Shown here in pieces: positions 27,886 through 37,674 of a stretch of DNA of 64,000 bases. The notes below the pieces were generated by a model. It saw only the letters and a list, made by a program, of their open reading frames with translations, did no database searches and was not told the DNA's origin. Every line of letters starts with the position of its first letter. Position 1 is the stretch's first letter. The stretch is from positions 2,976,001 to 3,040,000 of the forward strand of contig NZ_CP015224.1 in NCBI RefSeq assembly GCF_001629735.1, read 5' to 3'. The translations under genes and the position numbers were made by a program. Source of the DNA: Lysinibacillus sphaericus (GTDB lineage: Bacteria > Bacillota > Bacilli > Bacillales_A > Planococcaceae).

Positions 27886-30156
27886 TTATTTTAAATGATG
27901 ATCAAGGAACTTCACCATGGCATTATAAAATTCGATTCTATTTTCTTCGTTCGCGAAGCCATGGCCCTCATTATCCTTAAGCATATACTCTACATCTACT
28001 CCTCTAGCACGTAAAGCTTCTACGATTTGGTCGGATTCTGCTTTGTTGACACGTGGATCATTGGCACCTTGTGCAACAAATAAAGGTGTTTTAATTTTAT
28101 CAACATGGAATACCGGAGAAACTGCTTTTAGTAATTCTTTATCTTTCTCTGGATGACCTACTCGCTCATAAAACAAGTCCCGCATCGTTTCCCAGTAAGG
28201 TGGAATTGTGTCTAAGAGTGTGAAAATGTTAGATACACCTACATAATCAACTGCTGCTGCATATAAATCTGGTGTATACGTAATACCAGCTAACGTAGCA
28301 TAACCACCAAAGGAAGCACCATAAATACCAATACGTTTAGGATCAGCGATACCTTGGTCAATTGCCCATTGAACGCCATCCGTTATATCATCTTGAATTT
28401 TTAAGCCCCATTGCTTATTACCGGCTTGAAGGAATTCCTTCCCATAGCCAGTGGAGGAACGGAAGTTTACTTGTAGCACTGCATAGCCACGATTTGCTAA
28501 TAGCTGTACTTCTGGATTGAAGCCCCACATATCACGCGCCCATGGTCCACCGTGCGGGTTTACGATTAGAGGAAGATTTTCAGCCTTTTTATTTTTCGGC
28601 AAAGTTAAATAGCCGTTTATCGTTAATCCATCACGGCTCTTATAAGAAATAGGGTGCATTTCTGCAAGATCTGCAGATTTTAACCAAGGGCTCAATGTCG
28701 CTAATTCTTTTAATTCATCTGTTGTCGAATCGTAATAATAATATTTCCCATAGATTGTGTCACTCGAAACACTTACAATAAATTTTGTCATCTCTTTATT
28801 GTAATCATTTATACCCAATTCGCTTTCATGAACACCAAGCTTGTTTTGAATTTTACGGAATAACTTTTCAAAGTCCTTATCAAAGAATTGATAATGGATT
28901 TTATCCGTAGCATACGCACCAAACAATAATTTATCTTTTTCAGCATTATATAATACACCTGAAACATCAACTTCATCATTGGACATTATTACTTCTTCTT
29001 TACCTTGTAGGTCATACTTCACTACTTCTACTTTATCTCGACCTTTATTGGATGTTGCATAAATAAACTTATTGTCCTTCGAGAAGGCTAGTGGCATTAC
29101 TTCATCCCCAGCCCCCATTTTAATAAATGGTCTGAATTCATCCTTTTCTGAATCTCTATATAGGATAGCACCTTTCACTCCATCAGTAGCTACAGCTACA
29201 CGTACATTGCCGTTACGATCTGCTAACCAGTTCGTAATATTGCCAGGATTTTTGGCAACGTGAGTTGTTTTACCCGTCTTTACATTTAGCTTGTACACAT
29301 CAAAAACGGTTGCATCCTCTTTGTTCATCATGATTAGAATTTCGTCTTTTACACCCTGTAGGCTATCCAATATCCCTACTGTCACATTAGGGTATGGCGT
29401 TAAATCTTTTTCCACAGAACCGTTAAATGTTGTAGAGTAAATATGGAAGTTCTCATCTCCACCTTTATCTTTCAAATAAAGTAAAGAATCGTCCTTCCAA
29501 AAAAACCCTGCAATATTCCGATCTTTTGAGCTTGATACACGAACTGGCTCACTATTATCATTCATTTTTTTCACAAATACATTCGAGCGATTCTCCCATG
29601 CAGAGGCAAATGTAATGTAGTTCCCATCAGGAGAAAGTTCGTAGCCAAAGTTCCCTGGGTTTTTCACAAAATCCTCCACGGAAATTTCTTTTACTCCTTT
29701 ATTACTGGAACCATTTTTTATCTTTTTAACATTGTTAAGAAGTTTACTAGCCTCTTGTTTCGAAATAAAATCTGTGCTTGATGATATTCCCTTAAAGAAA
29801 CCAAGCTTATTCGCTTTCTTTAAATACTCCGCTAGTGTCTTTTCTTTTCCTTCTTTATTGGCAGCTCTAACTAAAATCCGAGCTGCTTGATCACGTTTAA
29901 TAGTGGCGCTTAAGTCTGTAATCTCTCCAGCCTTTACCCATTGATCCTTGATTTGTTGTCGCATTGAATCGGAGCCATGCTGGAATGTTAAAGCTGTTAC
30001 TGCTAAATCTAGAAATTCCTGCGCTGAAAGTTGTTGCTCTTGTGCTAATACGATATTTGTTTCATTGGCAGCACGTACTTCTTGCAATGTTGCAGGAATA
30101 ACCGTAGCAGTTGTTAAAATAATTGCTAATGATGCAGTTAAAAATCTTTTTTTCAA
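27886..30156 (-). CDS. Secreted S9 family (prolyl oligopeptidase-type) peptidase
   Basis: A 756-residue exported serine peptidase. The signal peptide covers about residues 1-29 (AAN follows). Residues about 65-135 have a weak S-layer-homology look (RDQAARILVRAAN, KANKLGFFKGIS), which would anchor it to the wall. A beta-propeller follows (about 155-480). The catalytic domain holds Ser in GIYGASFGGYAT (near 614), Asp in QGANDPRVN (near 697) and His in EGHGFANEENR (near 730). It should cleave short peptides, often after proline or by acyl-aminoacyl activity. Its single-gene unit has a consensus promoter and a palindromic operator over the start site. Confidence 0.92.
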   Translation of the reverse strand: MKKRFLTASLAIILTTATVIPATLQEVRAANETNIVLAQEQQLSAQEFLDLAVTALTFQHGSDSMRQQIKDQWVKAGEITDLSATIKRDQAARILVRAANKEGKEKTLAEYLKKANKLGFFKGISSSTDFISKQEASKLLNNVKKIKNGSSNKGVKEISVEDFVKNPGNFGYELSPDGNYITFASAWENRSNVFVKKMNDNSEPVRVSSSKDRNIAGFFWKDDSLLYLKDKGGDENFHIYSTTFNGSVEKDLTPYPNVTVGILDSLQGVKDEILIMMNKEDATVFDVYKLNVKTGKTTHVAKNPGNITNWLADRNGNVRVAVATDGVKGAILYRDSEKDEFRPFIKMGAGDEVMPLAFSKDNKFIYATSNKGRDKVEVVKYDLQGKEEVIMSNDEVDVSGVLYNAEKDKLLFGAYATDKIHYQFFDKDFEKLFRKIQNKLGVHESELGINDYNKEMTKFIVSVSSDTIYGKYYYYDSTTDELKELATLSPWLKSADLAEMHPISYKSRDGLTINGYLTLPKNKKAENLPLIVNPHGGPWARDMWGFNPEVQLLANRGYAVLQVNFRSSTGYGKEFLQAGNKQWGLKIQDDITDGVQWAIDQGIADPKRIGIYGASFGGYATLAGITYTPDLYAAAVDYVGVSNIFTLLDTIPPYWETMRDLFYERVGHPEKDKELLKAVSPVFHVDKIKTPLFVAQGANDPRVNKAESDQIVEALRARGVDVEYMLKDNEGHGFANEENRIEFYNAMVKFLDHHLK

Positions 30157-30184
30157 AATGATTCCTCCCTATATCAGTTTACGT

Positions 30185-30203
30185 TATATCGATAGTCGAT
30201 ATA
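30185..30203. promoter_or_regulatory. Palindromic operator at the start site of the S9 peptidase gene
   Basis: TATATCGA-TAG-TCGATATA, an 8-bp perfect inverted repeat with a 3-base centre. It begins 7 bases downstream of the -10 box, so a bound repressor would block initiation. The shape resembles operators of small wHTH repressors (PadR or GntR kinds), but the regulator is not identifiable here. Confidence 0.7.
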
Positions 30204-30209
30204 TTATAA

Positions 30210-30237
30210 ATTATACCATTTTATGTATTTTTGTCAA
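30210..30237 (-). promoter_or_regulatory. Sigma-A promoter of the S9 peptidase gene
   Basis: Minus strand TTGACA (30237-30232), 16-base spacer, TATAAT (30215-30210). Both hexamers are perfect consensus. Confidence 0.85.
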
Positions 30238-30289
30238 TATTTTCATATTTAAAGCGAACTAAACCATTAGCCCGCTGTTGTGACGTATA

Positions 30290-31039
30290 TTAAAATTTTC
30301 GGCTTGCCCCGCCTCCTGCTGAAGAACCGCCACCAAACCCTCCAAAACTGCCACCACCTGAGCGTCTCCCACCAAAGCTGCCAGGGTAACCACCATAGCC
30401 TCTCCCACGTGGTCCACCTCCACCTTTCGAAAAGAATGAGGAAAAAATGATGACCGCTATAATGATGACAATCATGAGCCAAATGGGTATTTCTTCATCT
30501 GCATTTGCGCCAGCTGGTAATTCACCATTCCAGTTATACTCTTCTGCTACAGCACGAAATACCTCAGCATATGTAGCTAGAAAGGCTTGATCATTATCAC
30601 CTTCACTTGCGAGAGGGTAAAAAGCATTATCTAAAATACGCCCTAATTTACCATCTGGTAATGCTCCCTCCAAGCCTTGACCAACAGCTATTACCACATC
30701 ATTTTGTCCTTTACCCTGTCCAAATGTAGCGAGAATCAGGGCACCATTATTTTTCTCTTTGTCCCCAATGCCCCAAGAGCGTATCAGCTTTGTCGCATAC
30801 ATCTTCGCCTCCTGCCCATGAAGGCTATCAACGGTTACAACCATAATTTCAGCACCCGTTCCTTTATCCAACTGCTCTGAATAATGGTTTAATTTCTGTT
30901 TTACATCTAAAGATAAGACATTAGCAAAATCATGAATATACGTATTTTTCATTGGCGACGGCATTGCCGCTTCCGTTATATCCCTGCAAAAAAGAAGCAC
31001 AGAACAAATGATAATCAGCTGCAGTATACAACGTTTCAT
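30290..31039 (-). CDS. TPM-domain (YgcG-type) membrane protein
   Basis: A 249-residue protein with an N-terminal signal or anchor helix (about 5-24), an extracellular TPM domain (about 30-165: YIHDFANVLS, DKGTGAEIMVVTVDSLHG, NNGALILATFGQGK, VGQGLEGALPDGKLGRILD), a second membrane helix (about 188-206), and a Gly/Ser/Phe-rich tail ending GGGASRKF. This is the usual layout of the TPM_phosphatase family, which pairs with LemA. The ATG overlaps the lemA stop in TGATG. Envelope role likely, mechanism unknown. Confidence 0.9.
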   Translation of the reverse strand: MKRCILQLIIICSVLLFCRDITEAAMPSPMKNTYIHDFANVLSLDVKQKLNHYSEQLDKGTGAEIMVVTVDSLHGQEAKMYATKLIRSWGIGDKEKNNGALILATFGQGKGQNDVVIAVGQGLEGALPDGKLGRILDNAFYPLASEGDNDQAFLATYAEVFRAVAEEYNWNGELPAGANADEEIPIWLMIVIIIAVIIFSSFFSKGGGGPRGRGYGGYPGSFGGRRSGGGSFGGFGGGSSAGGGASRKF

Positions 31040-31620
31040 CACTGTGTACCCGATTGACTAAAATCAATAGCTGGCGCTTGTTCGGCACCCGCAGTAGCTT
31101 TAAAGTATTCTTTTTGTTCAAAACCAAACATCCCTGCCATTAAATTTCCAGGAAATCGTTTAACATGTTTATTAAATTGTTGTACTTCATTATTGTAATC
31201 TTCACGTGCTACTGCCAAGCGATTCTCTGTGCCTGCAAGCTCATCCATTAACTGCCGAAAATTTGCATCTGCTTTTAAGTTAGGATAGTTCTCCACAACT
31301 ACCAGTAAACGACTTAGTGCACCAGTTAAGGTATCATTCGCAACAGCTTGCTGCGCAGGAGAATTAGCATTGCCCATTTGAGCTCGTGCGTTGGTAATAT
31401 CGGCAATGACCTGCTGCTCGTGATTCGTATACCCTTTCACAGATTCAACCAAATTGGGAATTAAATCATAGCGGCGTTGGAGTTGGTTTTCAACCTGTGC
31501 CCATTTGGAGTCTACATTTTCCTCAGCTGCGACTAAACTGTTATATTTTGGAATCAGCACTAAGGCAAACACAATAAGCATGAGGACAATCATCCCAATT
31601 GGTCCAAACCATTTCTTCAT
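31039..31620 (-). CDS. lemA: LemA family protein
   Basis: A 193-residue protein with one N-terminal membrane helix (about 5-24) and a helical outside domain. It has the LemA signatures NSLVAAEENVDSKWAQVENQLQ, RRYDLIPNLVESVKGYTNHEQ, LLVVVENYPNLKADANF and LAVAREDYNNEVQQFN, then the FPGNLMAGMFGFEQKEYF end. The start at 31620 follows AAGGAGG by 9 bases. It forms a two-gene operon with the TPM-domain gene. Confidence 0.95.
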   Translation of the reverse strand: MKKWFGPIGMIVLMLIVFALVLIPKYNSLVAAEENVDSKWAQVENQLQRRYDLIPNLVESVKGYTNHEQQVIADITNARAQMGNANSPAQQAVANDTLTGALSRLLVVVENYPNLKADANFRQLMDELAGTENRLAVAREDYNNEVQQFNKHVKRFPGNLMAGMFGFEQKEYFKATAGAEQAPAIDFSQSGTQ

Positions 31621-31758
31621 GTTCAAAAACCTCCTTGACTTGCATTTCCTTTTGTTAGTGTTAGTCTACATTTTTGTCTTTGCATTTATACCGTATGAAA
31701 TTCATTTGGCTTGACATACTAAATACTGCAACAAAAATTAATTGAGGAGGCGTTTATT

Positions 31759-32373
31759 TTGTCACAATCGTTTTACAATGAATCATCCAATCAAACAAAT
31801 TTAAATCAACAACATAGCCTAAATCATGGTGGCCACGAAATGATGGACATGCATGAAGCAATTGGTGAAATTATAGCAGGTATGAACCAAGCTATCATTT
31901 TACGTCCACAAGTAAAGGATCAAGAACTACTCAGCATTTTGGATCGTCAATATAATTTTTCATTGGGCATGTATAATACAATTGTTGAGTCCTTTAAAAC
32001 AGGTCATGATCCATCTGTTCCTACGGGGCGTTACCAAATGGAAACAGGAAATGATTTTAAATACGGTTTAACTCCAGGGCAACCAAAAAAACCGATGCAA
32101 AATGCTAATGAAATTAATGATGAAGCCATTTCAGGTTTCTTACTAGGCGCTCAGAAGGGTGTAGCAAAGTGTATGACGGCTGCCGCAACAGAAACGACAA
32201 ACCCTGTAGTTCGCCGTGTTGTTGCTGATAGTATTCCCAACTGCATTGAAATGGCCTACGAATTATCTATTTACCAAAATAAACATGGCTACTATCAAGT
32301 GCCTCAATACTCACAACAGGATATGCAAACGATGCTTAATGCATTCGATACAACCTCTAATCCCCTTCATTAA
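31759..32373 (+). CDS. Spore coat protein of the CotF family
   Basis: A 204-residue protein rich in Gln, Asn and Met with a low-complexity, His/Gln-rich N-terminus. The C-terminal part has the CotF-type helical domain: ISGFLLGAQKGVAKCMTAA and IPNCIEMAYELSIYQNKHGYYQVP. Start is a TTG with GAGGAGG 8 bases upstream. Monocistronic with a terminator after it. It implies a spore former and sporulation-stage expression. No obvious sigma-E/K promoter could be assigned. Confidence 0.85.
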   Translation: MSQSFYNESSNQTNLNQQHSLNHGGHEMMDMHEAIGEIIAGMNQAIILRPQVKDQELLSILDRQYNFSLGMYNTIVESFKTGHDPSVPTGRYQMETGNDFKYGLTPGQPKKPMQNANEINDEAISGFLLGAQKGVAKCMTAAATETTNPVVRRVVADSIPNCIEMAYELSIYQNKHGYYQVPQYSQQDMQTMLNAFDTTSNPLH

Positions 32374-32379
32374 AAATCA

Positions 32380-32422
32380 AAAGGCAGTCTATAGTGAGAA
32401 ATTCTCACCACGGACTGCCTTT
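32380..32422. terminator. Bidirectional terminator between coat gene and ABC transporter operon
   Basis: Outer stem AAAGGCAGTC/GACTGCCTTT (32380-32389 / 32413-32422) plus inner GAGAA/TTCTC. It serves both converging units. Confidence 0.85.
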
Positions 32423-32427
32423 ACTAA

Positions 32428-33150
32428 TTATAGTACTTTTCCTAAAAATGCTTTAGTACGCTCACTTTGTGGATTTCCGAATAGTTCCTCTGGCAATCCC
32501 TCTTCTACTATATAGCCACCATCCATAAAGACTACACGATCACCCACTTCACGAGCAAAACCCATTTCATGTGTGACTACAACCATCGTCATTCCTTCAG
32601 CAGCTAGATTTTTCATAACATCTAATACCTCTTTTACCATTTCAGGATCAAGTGCTGAAGTAGGCTCATCAAATAAAATGGCCTTTGGTTTCATCGCTAA
32701 CGCACGTGCAATGGCTACACGTTGTTGTTGTCCACCTGATAGCTGTTCAGGATAATTATAGGCTTTACTGTCGAGACCTACCTTATTTAACAGCTCATGG
32801 CCAAGCGCTTCAGCTTCAGAACGACTCATTTTACGAATTTGCATTGGCGCCATCGTGACATTATCGATAACGTTCATATGAGGGAATAGGTTAAATTGTT
32901 GAAATACCATTCCAACCTCAGCTCGAATCGCATTAATGTTCGTTTTAGGATCATTGATCTTCACATCTTCAATATAAATGGCACCATCTGTTACTTCTTC
33001 TAGCATATTAATGCAACGTAAAAAAGTACTTTTTCCTGAACCAGAAGGTCCAATGACACAAACAACCTGTTTTTCTTGGATTTCATAATCGATCCCTTTT
33101 AATACCTCTAGCTTACCAAAATACTTGTGTAGGTTTTCAATTTTTATCAT
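32428..33150 (-). CDS. Polar amino-acid ABC transporter ATP-binding protein
   Basis: A 240-residue ATPase of the GlnQ/HisP group. It has Walker [10 protein letters not shown], the Q-loop [15 protein letters not shown], the signature [15 protein letters not shown], Walker [14 protein letters not shown], and the His-switch VVTHEMGF. It powers import by the permease and binding lipoprotein upstream. Overlaps the permease gene by 4 bases. The length and the ALDPE motif are typical of polar amino-acid uptake. The substrate cannot be decided by sequence alone. Confidence 0.95.
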   Translation of the reverse strand: MIKIENLHKYFGKLEVLKGIDYEIQEKQVVCVIGPSGSGKSTFLRCINMLEEVTDGAIYIEDVKINDPKTNINAIRAEVGMVFQQFNLFPHMNVIDNVTMAPMQIRKMSRSEAEALGHELLNKVGLDSKAYNYPEQLSGGQQQRVAIARALAMKPKAILFDEPTSALDPEMVKEVLDVMKNLAAEGMTMVVVTHEMGFAREVGDRVVFMDGGYIVEEGLPEELFGNPQSERTKAFLGKVL

Positions 33151-33851
33151 CTTGCTTCCCGCCCTTCTGCCTTACGAGGGACATAACTATTGCTAAATCG
33201 TTTCTCAATAAATGCAACAATCTTCGTTACACCATAAGTTAATATTAAATATAGTAATGCAGCAACCATGTACGGTTCCCAGAAACGGAAGCTTGCACCT
33301 GCTACAACTTTACTAGCATATAGAATATCAGGTGCAGCAATGACTGTTACTAGAGAGGAATCCTTTAATAGTGCTATGAATTCATTCCCTAATGGCGGGA
33401 TCATTCGTCTAAATGCCTGCGGTAAAATAACCTTACGCATCGCCTGGTTATGTGTAAGACCTAGAGAACGAGCGGCCTCCATTTGCCCCTTTGCAATACT
33501 TTGAATACCTGCACGAAAAATTTCAGCATTGTAAGCAGCACAGTTTAAAATAAGCGCGGTAATCCCTGAGACCATATATCCTAAAGAATGACCAAAAATG
33601 GTTGGAATAACAGCTAAGTGTATTAATAAAATTTGAACAAGCATTGGTGTTCCACGGAATAAATCAATATATAATTTTGATGGCCAGTATATCCATTTTT
33701 TACTTGATAATTTCCCTAGTCCTAAAAATAGGCCCAAAAGAATACCGCCAAAATAACCGCTAAGTGTCAAAATAAGTGTTACGCCAATACCTCGTATAAA
33801 CATATCTCGGTAGTTCCAGACAATGTCCCAGCGTAGGTCAAAGATGTCCAT
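33147..33851 (-). CDS. Polar amino-acid ABC transporter permease
   Basis: A 234-residue HisMQ-type permease with about five membrane helices. It has the entry segment [20 protein letters not shown] and the EAA motif [34 protein letters not shown]. The start at 33851 is favoured because [16 protein letters not shown] matches family N-termini and a G-rich site (GGGG) lies ahead. The frame is open 54 bases further upstream without a ribosome site. Works with the adjacent ATPase and lipoprotein. Confidence 0.92.
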   Translation of the reverse strand: MDIFDLRWDIVWNYRDMFIRGIGVTLILTLSGYFGGILLGLFLGLGKLSSKKWIYWPSKLYIDLFRGTPMLVQILLIHLAVIPTIFGHSLGYMVSGITALILNCAAYNAEIFRAGIQSIAKGQMEAARSLGLTHNQAMRKVILPQAFRRMIPPLGNEFIALLKDSSLVTVIAAPDILYASKVVAGASFRFWEPYMVAALLYLILTYGVTKIVAFIEKRFSNSYVPRKAEGREAR

Positions 33852-33934
33852 CCGAAAACCCCATTTCCCCTTTAAAGTTACATCCATTAAATGAGTCGCT
33901 AGCATACTGCTTTGCGAGTGGCATTACCAGTTTG

Positions 33935-34729
33935 TTATTCGAAATCAGTACCTGTAATTTCTTTTAATTTGCCGTTTTCTTTAATCTTTTTCAAACCTTC
34001 ATTTAATTTATCTAATAGCTCTTTATTCCCCTTTTGAACCATAAAGCCATAGTATTCTTTTTCGAATGCATCATCTTGAATAACTTTAATTTTTTGATCT
34101 GGATGCGCTTTAATATATTCGTATACTACTGCATTGTCTCCAATAGCTGCGTCAACATTACCATTTAACATCTCTTGAATTGCGATTGGCTGACTTTCAA
34201 AAGCCATGATATTTGTACTTGCTTCACCCTGTAGCTTTTTAGCTGCCATATGACCAGTAGCATTAATTTGTACGGACACCTTTTTATCTTTTAATTCATC
34301 TAATGATTTAATCTTTGAATCTTCTTTCACAACAATTAATAATTGAGACTCATAGTATGGCTCAGTAAAATCAAATGATTCTTTGCGCTCATCTGTAATG
34401 GTAATCCCTGAAGCACCAATATGTGTTTCACCGTTTTTAATTGTTTGGAAAACGGGTTCCCAACCAATATTATTCCACTCTACTTCGAAATCCATTTCAT
34501 CAGCAATTGCTTTTAAAATATCGACATCAATCCCCACAATTTTCCCTTTATCGTCAACAGATTCAAATGGTGCAAAAGTTGCTTCTGTACCTACTTTATA
34601 AACTTTCTTGCCATCTCCACCTTCTGAAGGTGTACTACCCGAAGAGGCAGTATCCTTTGTCCCACATCCTGCAAGTGCTAAAGTTAGCGCTGCTAGTATC
34701 ATAAGTAACATCCAAGCTGTTTTTTTCAT
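33935..34729 (-). CDS. Amino-acid ABC transporter substrate-binding lipoprotein
   Basis: A 264-residue lipoprotein, signal peptide ending LALAGC with Cys22 lipidated. The SBP_bac_3 domain starts YKVGTEATFAPFESVDDKGKIVGIDVDILKAIADEM, the family signature, and continues GASGITITDERKESFDFTEPYY, which binds the amino-acid backbone. First gene of a three-gene unit (binding protein, permease, ATPase). GGGGG before the ATG. Confidence 0.95.
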   Translation of the reverse strand: MKKTAWMLLMILAALTLALAGCGTKDTASSGSTPSEGGDGKKVYKVGTEATFAPFESVDDKGKIVGIDVDILKAIADEMDFEVEWNNIGWEPVFQTIKNGETHIGASGITITDERKESFDFTEPYYESQLLIVVKEDSKIKSLDELKDKKVSVQINATGHMAAKKLQGEASTNIMAFESQPIAIQEMLNGNVDAAIGDNAVVYEYIKAHPDQKIKVIQDDAFEKEYYGFMVQKGNKELLDKLNEGLKKIKENGKLKEITGTDFE

Positions 34730-34985
34730 TGCATTTCCCCCTATTTCGATAATTTTCCATTCTGCGTATTATTTTTCGCAATTCGGAAATATTAGACTAT
34801 TAGGTCAATTATATTAATATTATAGTATTTGTACAACAACTTTTCGCATAAAACTAAATATTTTTTCATATTCATTAATAAAGAAATCATTTAAATAGAA
34901 AAAAAATGCATTAATAACAAGAATATGAACCTAAAATTAATATATATACAATTGAAAAAATGCTAAATTTCGATAAATTTAAACA
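34730..34985. other. AT-rich upstream region of the amino-acid transporter operon
   Basis: About 250 bases with long A and T runs and no gene. It should hold the transporter promoter, but no convincing hexamer pair could be chosen. Nothing else is seen except the terminator that follows. Confidence 0.4.
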
Positions 34986-34988
34986 AAA

Positions 34989-35020
34989 AAAAGAATCCCC
35001 TCAGAAAGGATTCTTTTTTT
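34989..35020. terminator. Bidirectional hairpin with T and A runs
   Basis: Stem AAGAATCC/GGATTCTT (34991-34998 / 35008-35015) flanked by A8 and T7. Likely ends the leftward tRNA-Arg transcript. 35021-35227 beyond it holds no recognisable feature. Confidence 0.7.
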
Positions 35021-35227
35021 CGGCTATTACTAGCCTTCACGGTCAGTATGTTCACTAAAAAATAATTTGGAGTTGTTGCTTTTTTGAAGGTTTGAAAGGC
35101 ATAAATAGGGGAATAATGCCAACTAGGACAGTATTCCCATTACTTTTCCTCTCTATCTCCACTAAGCAGGCTGCTAAACTACTTATTAGGAGATTGAGCT
35201 ATTACAGTATATCTATATTCAGTAAAA

Positions 35228-35302
35228 TGGCGCCCTCGGAGGGAATCGAACCCCCAGTGCAAGAACCGGAATCTTACGTGTTATCCATTACACCACGAGG
35301 GC
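35228..35302 (-). tRNA. tRNA-Arg (anticodon CCG)
   Basis: A full cloverleaf: acceptor GCCCTCG/CGAGGGC, D-arm GTGGTGTAATGGATAACAC, anticodon stem TAAGA/TCTTG with loop TTCCGGT (anticodon CCG), T-arm with GTTCGATTC, discriminator G and an encoded CCA. 75 bases. It reads CGG arginine codons, which are rare in low-GC genomes. Confidence 0.96.
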
Positions 35303-35421
35303 AAAAAAAACAAAAAAAAAGTACTCACCCTAGGCTTACGAAAAGCATGATGTAGATAATCCTCATTTTGGAGCATACCTGCAAAATAGTGTTCTGTACT
35401 TTCAATCATATAACCTTACCT

Positions 35422-35450
35422 ATTATACAAACGTATCACATATATTTCAA
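35422..35450 (-). promoter_or_regulatory. Sigma-A promoter of tRNA-Arg
   Basis: Minus strand TTGAAA (35450-35445), 17 bases, TATAAT (35427-35422), about 120 bases ahead of the tRNA. The rest of 35303-35514 shows nothing else. Confidence 0.78.
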
Positions 35451-35514
35451 CCATATAATACAAAAAGAATTTATTTTTTTTTATTTAATTAATTTCACTT
35501 TAGCAGGGTTAATA

Positions 35515-35536
35515 TTTGACCTTCCCTGACTATAAT
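35515..35536 (+). promoter_or_regulatory. CtsR-like site and -10 box of clpP
   Basis: TTTGACC followed after 3 bases by CCTGACT (35515-35531) resembles the inverted CtsR heptad pair, with the second half weaker. TATAAT (35531-35536) overlaps its end. clpP is a standard CtsR target in Bacillales. Confidence 0.6.
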
Positions 35537-35618
35537 GTGTATGATAAGGTTACAGCTGAAATAACAATGAGATTTCAGCAAAGGTAATCGAATTTAGTTT
35601 TTTGAAGGAGGATTTAAC

Positions 35619-36212
35619 ATGAATTTAATTCCTACAGTTATTGAACAAACAAGCCGTGGTGAACGTGCATATGACATTTACTCACGTCTACTTAAAGACC
35701 GCATTATCCTTTTAGGAAGTGCTATTGACGACAATGTGGCTAATTCAATTGTCGCACAATTACTTTTCCTACAAGCAGAAGATCCAGACAAAGACATTTC
35801 TCTTTACATTAATTCACCAGGTGGATCAATTACGGCTGGTATGGCCATTTATGACACAATGCAAATTATTAAGCCAAAAGTTCAAACGATTTGTATCGGT
35901 ATGGCTGCATCAATGGGTGCATTCCTACTTGCTGCGGGTGAACCTGGTAAACGCTTTGCATTACCAAATGCCGAAGTAATGATTCACCAACCACTAGGTG
36001 GGGCACAAGGCCAGGCGACAGAAATTGAAATTGCTGCTAAACGTATTTTATTCTTACGTGAAAAATTAAACGGCATTTTATCTGAACGTACTGGTCAACC
36101 ACTTGAAGTTATTGCAAGAGACACAGATCGTGATAACTTCATGACAGCTGAACGTGCAAAAGAGTATGGTTTAATTGATCACATTATGCACCGTAGTACT
36201 GATAATAAATAG
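35619..36212 (+). CDS. clpP: ATP-dependent Clp protease proteolytic subunit
   Basis: A 197-residue serine peptidase forming the tetradecameric barrel that works with ClpX, ClpC or ClpE. Ser98 lies in [14 protein letters not shown] and His123 in [10 protein letters not shown]. The Asp is probably in ARDTDRDNF (about residue 172). The N-terminus [28 protein letters not shown] is the canonical axial-loop sequence. GAAGGAGG before the ATG. It would degrade proteins tagged by the ssrA/SmpB system of this window. Separated from crh by a bidirectional terminator. Confidence 0.99.
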   Translation: MNLIPTVIEQTSRGERAYDIYSRLLKDRIILLGSAIDDNVANSIVAQLLFLQAEDPDKDISLYINSPGGSITAGMAIYDTMQIIKPKVQTICIGMAASMGAFLLAAGEPGKRFALPNAEVMIHQPLGGAQGQATEIEIAAKRILFLREKLNGILSERTGQPLEVIARDTDRDNFMTAERAKEYGLIDHIMHRSTDNK

Positions 36213-36218
36213 TAATAA

Positions 36219-36252
36219 AAAACCTCACAGAATTTCCTCTGTGAGGCTTTTT
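36219..36252. terminator. Bidirectional terminator between clpP and crh
   Basis: Perfect 9-bp stem (36223-36231 / 36238-36246) flanked by A and T runs, serving both converging genes. Confidence 0.9.
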
Positions 36253-36262
36253 TACTTGTTAG

Positions 36263-36520
36263 TTAATCTTCATTTTCAATAATTGTTGCTAATGCTGTAA
36301 CCGCTTGCTCAGCATCATTGCCTTCACTACTTAAAGTTACCTCCGTACCTTTAGCAACTGCTAAGCTCATGACACCCATTATCGACTTGGCATTAACTTT
36401 TTTTTCATCTTTTTCTAGAAAGATATCCGCACTGAAACGATTTGCTTCCTGCACAAATAGTGCCGCTTGTCTTGCTTGTAGTCCTAATTTTAATTTAACC
36501 TGGACTCTTCTCTCGATCAT
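36263..36520 (-). CDS. crh: Catabolite repression HPr-like protein Crh
   Basis: An 85-residue HPr homologue. Position 15 is Gln instead of the catalytic His of HPr (GLQARQAALF), so it cannot carry PTS phosphate, while the regulatory Ser46 is kept in KVNAKSIMG. HprK, encoded at 51176, phosphorylates this serine, and Crh-P then assists CcpA. The start at 36520 gives exactly the 85 residues of B. subtilis Crh and follows GGGGAG by 8 bases. Last gene of the nudix-rapZ-yvcK-whiA-crh cluster. Confidence 0.96.
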   Translation of the reverse strand: MIERRVQVKLKLGLQARQAALFVQEANRFSADIFLEKDEKKVNAKSIMGVMSLAVAKGTEVTLSSEGNDAEQAVTALATIIENED

Positions 36521-36633
36521 TCTCAAAACTCCCCTTCACTACCGTTCATCTATTAGTTTTATCTTACCTTACTTACTAGCAAAAGAACAATAAGCGATTA
36601 CGCATGACATTCATACCTGAAAAGTATGAAAAC

Positions 36634-37581
36634 TTAACCACCTATTTTTTCACCGCGTCTTAATGCATCTGCTATTTCATCGATTTTTCTTAAACGATGG
36701 TTGACACCTGATTTGCTGACAGTGCCACTGGATACCATTTCGCCAAGCTCTTTTAACGTAACATCTTGATACTCTACTCGTAATCGTGCAATTTCACGAA
36801 GTTTTTCGGGTAGTTGATCAAGACCAATTGAATTTTCAATAAATCGAATATTCTCTACCTGTCGTAATGCTGCTCCAATTGTTTTATTTAGATTGGCCGT
36901 TTCACAGTTCACAATACGATTGACACTATTGCGCATGTCTCGTAATATCCGAACATCCTCAAATTTCATCATTGCCTGATGGGCACCCACAATATTGAGA
37001 AAATCAGAAATTTTTTCTGCTTCCTTTAAATAAGTAACAAAGCCTTTTTTGCGTTCGATTGTTTTGGCATTGAGTTCAAATTCATTCATTAAATCCATCA
37101 ATGCCTCGCCATGTTCTTTATATAAAGAATAAATTTCTAAATGGTAGGCGGATGTTTCTGGGTTATTGACAGAGCCTCCTGCTAAAAATGCGCCTCTTAA
37201 ATAGGCTCTTTTTTGGCCATTTTTTTTAATGAGCTTTCTTGAGATCGTATGATTAAATTGAAAGTCGTCTGAGATGATTTCTAAATCAATTAACAGCTCG
37301 CGTGCTCCTTCTCTTACACGGCAAATATATACGTTATTTTTTTTCAATCGCATTTTCTTACGAACTAGCAATTCTACATTGTATGGATACAACTTTTTCA
37401 TAATCGTATATAGTCTTCTGGCAATTGCAGCGTTTTCAGTTTGCACGTCCAAGCTTAGTTGTTTATTCGCAAAGGATAATGAACCATTCATACGAATTAG
37501 GGCAGAAACTTCTGCTTTCATACAATGATTGTCCGCTTCTATTTGGGTTAATTCCTTTTTCGTTTCTGAAGCAAAAGACAT
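36634..37581 (-). CDS. whiA: DNA-binding protein WhiA
   Basis: A 315-residue protein with an N-terminal domain like LAGLIDADG homing endonucleases lacking the catalytic acids ([25 protein letters not shown], about 125-150), and a C-terminal HTH (about 240-310, [26 protein letters not shown]). In B. subtilis it influences chromosome segregation and cell division and binds DNA broadly. Starts [13 protein letters not shown] after GGGGGG. The usual neighbour of yvcK and rapZ. Confidence 0.97.
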   Translation of the reverse strand: MSFASETKKELTQIEADNHCMKAEVSALIRMNGSLSFANKQLSLDVQTENAAIARRLYTIMKKLYPYNVELLVRKKMRLKKNNVYICRVREGARELLIDLEIISDDFQFNHTISRKLIKKNGQKRAYLRGAFLAGGSVNNPETSAYHLEIYSLYKEHGEALMDLMNEFELNAKTIERKKGFVTYLKEAEKISDFLNIVGAHQAMMKFEDVRILRDMRNSVNRIVNCETANLNKTIGAALRQVENIRFIENSIGLDQLPEKLREIARLRVEYQDVTLKELGEMVSSGTVSKSGVNHRLRKIDEIADALRRGEKIGG

Positions 37582-37674
37582 ATCACGCCCCCCTTTCAAT
37601 CATAATTTCTATGTATATGTTCATCTTACCATATACAACAAACACTTTATGTTTCTATTATCCGGTTGGTTCTC

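Noticed and set aside
35092..35355. Plus-strand open frame of 87 codons
   Set aside because: Runs across tRNA-Arg and its flanks and has no ribosome site.
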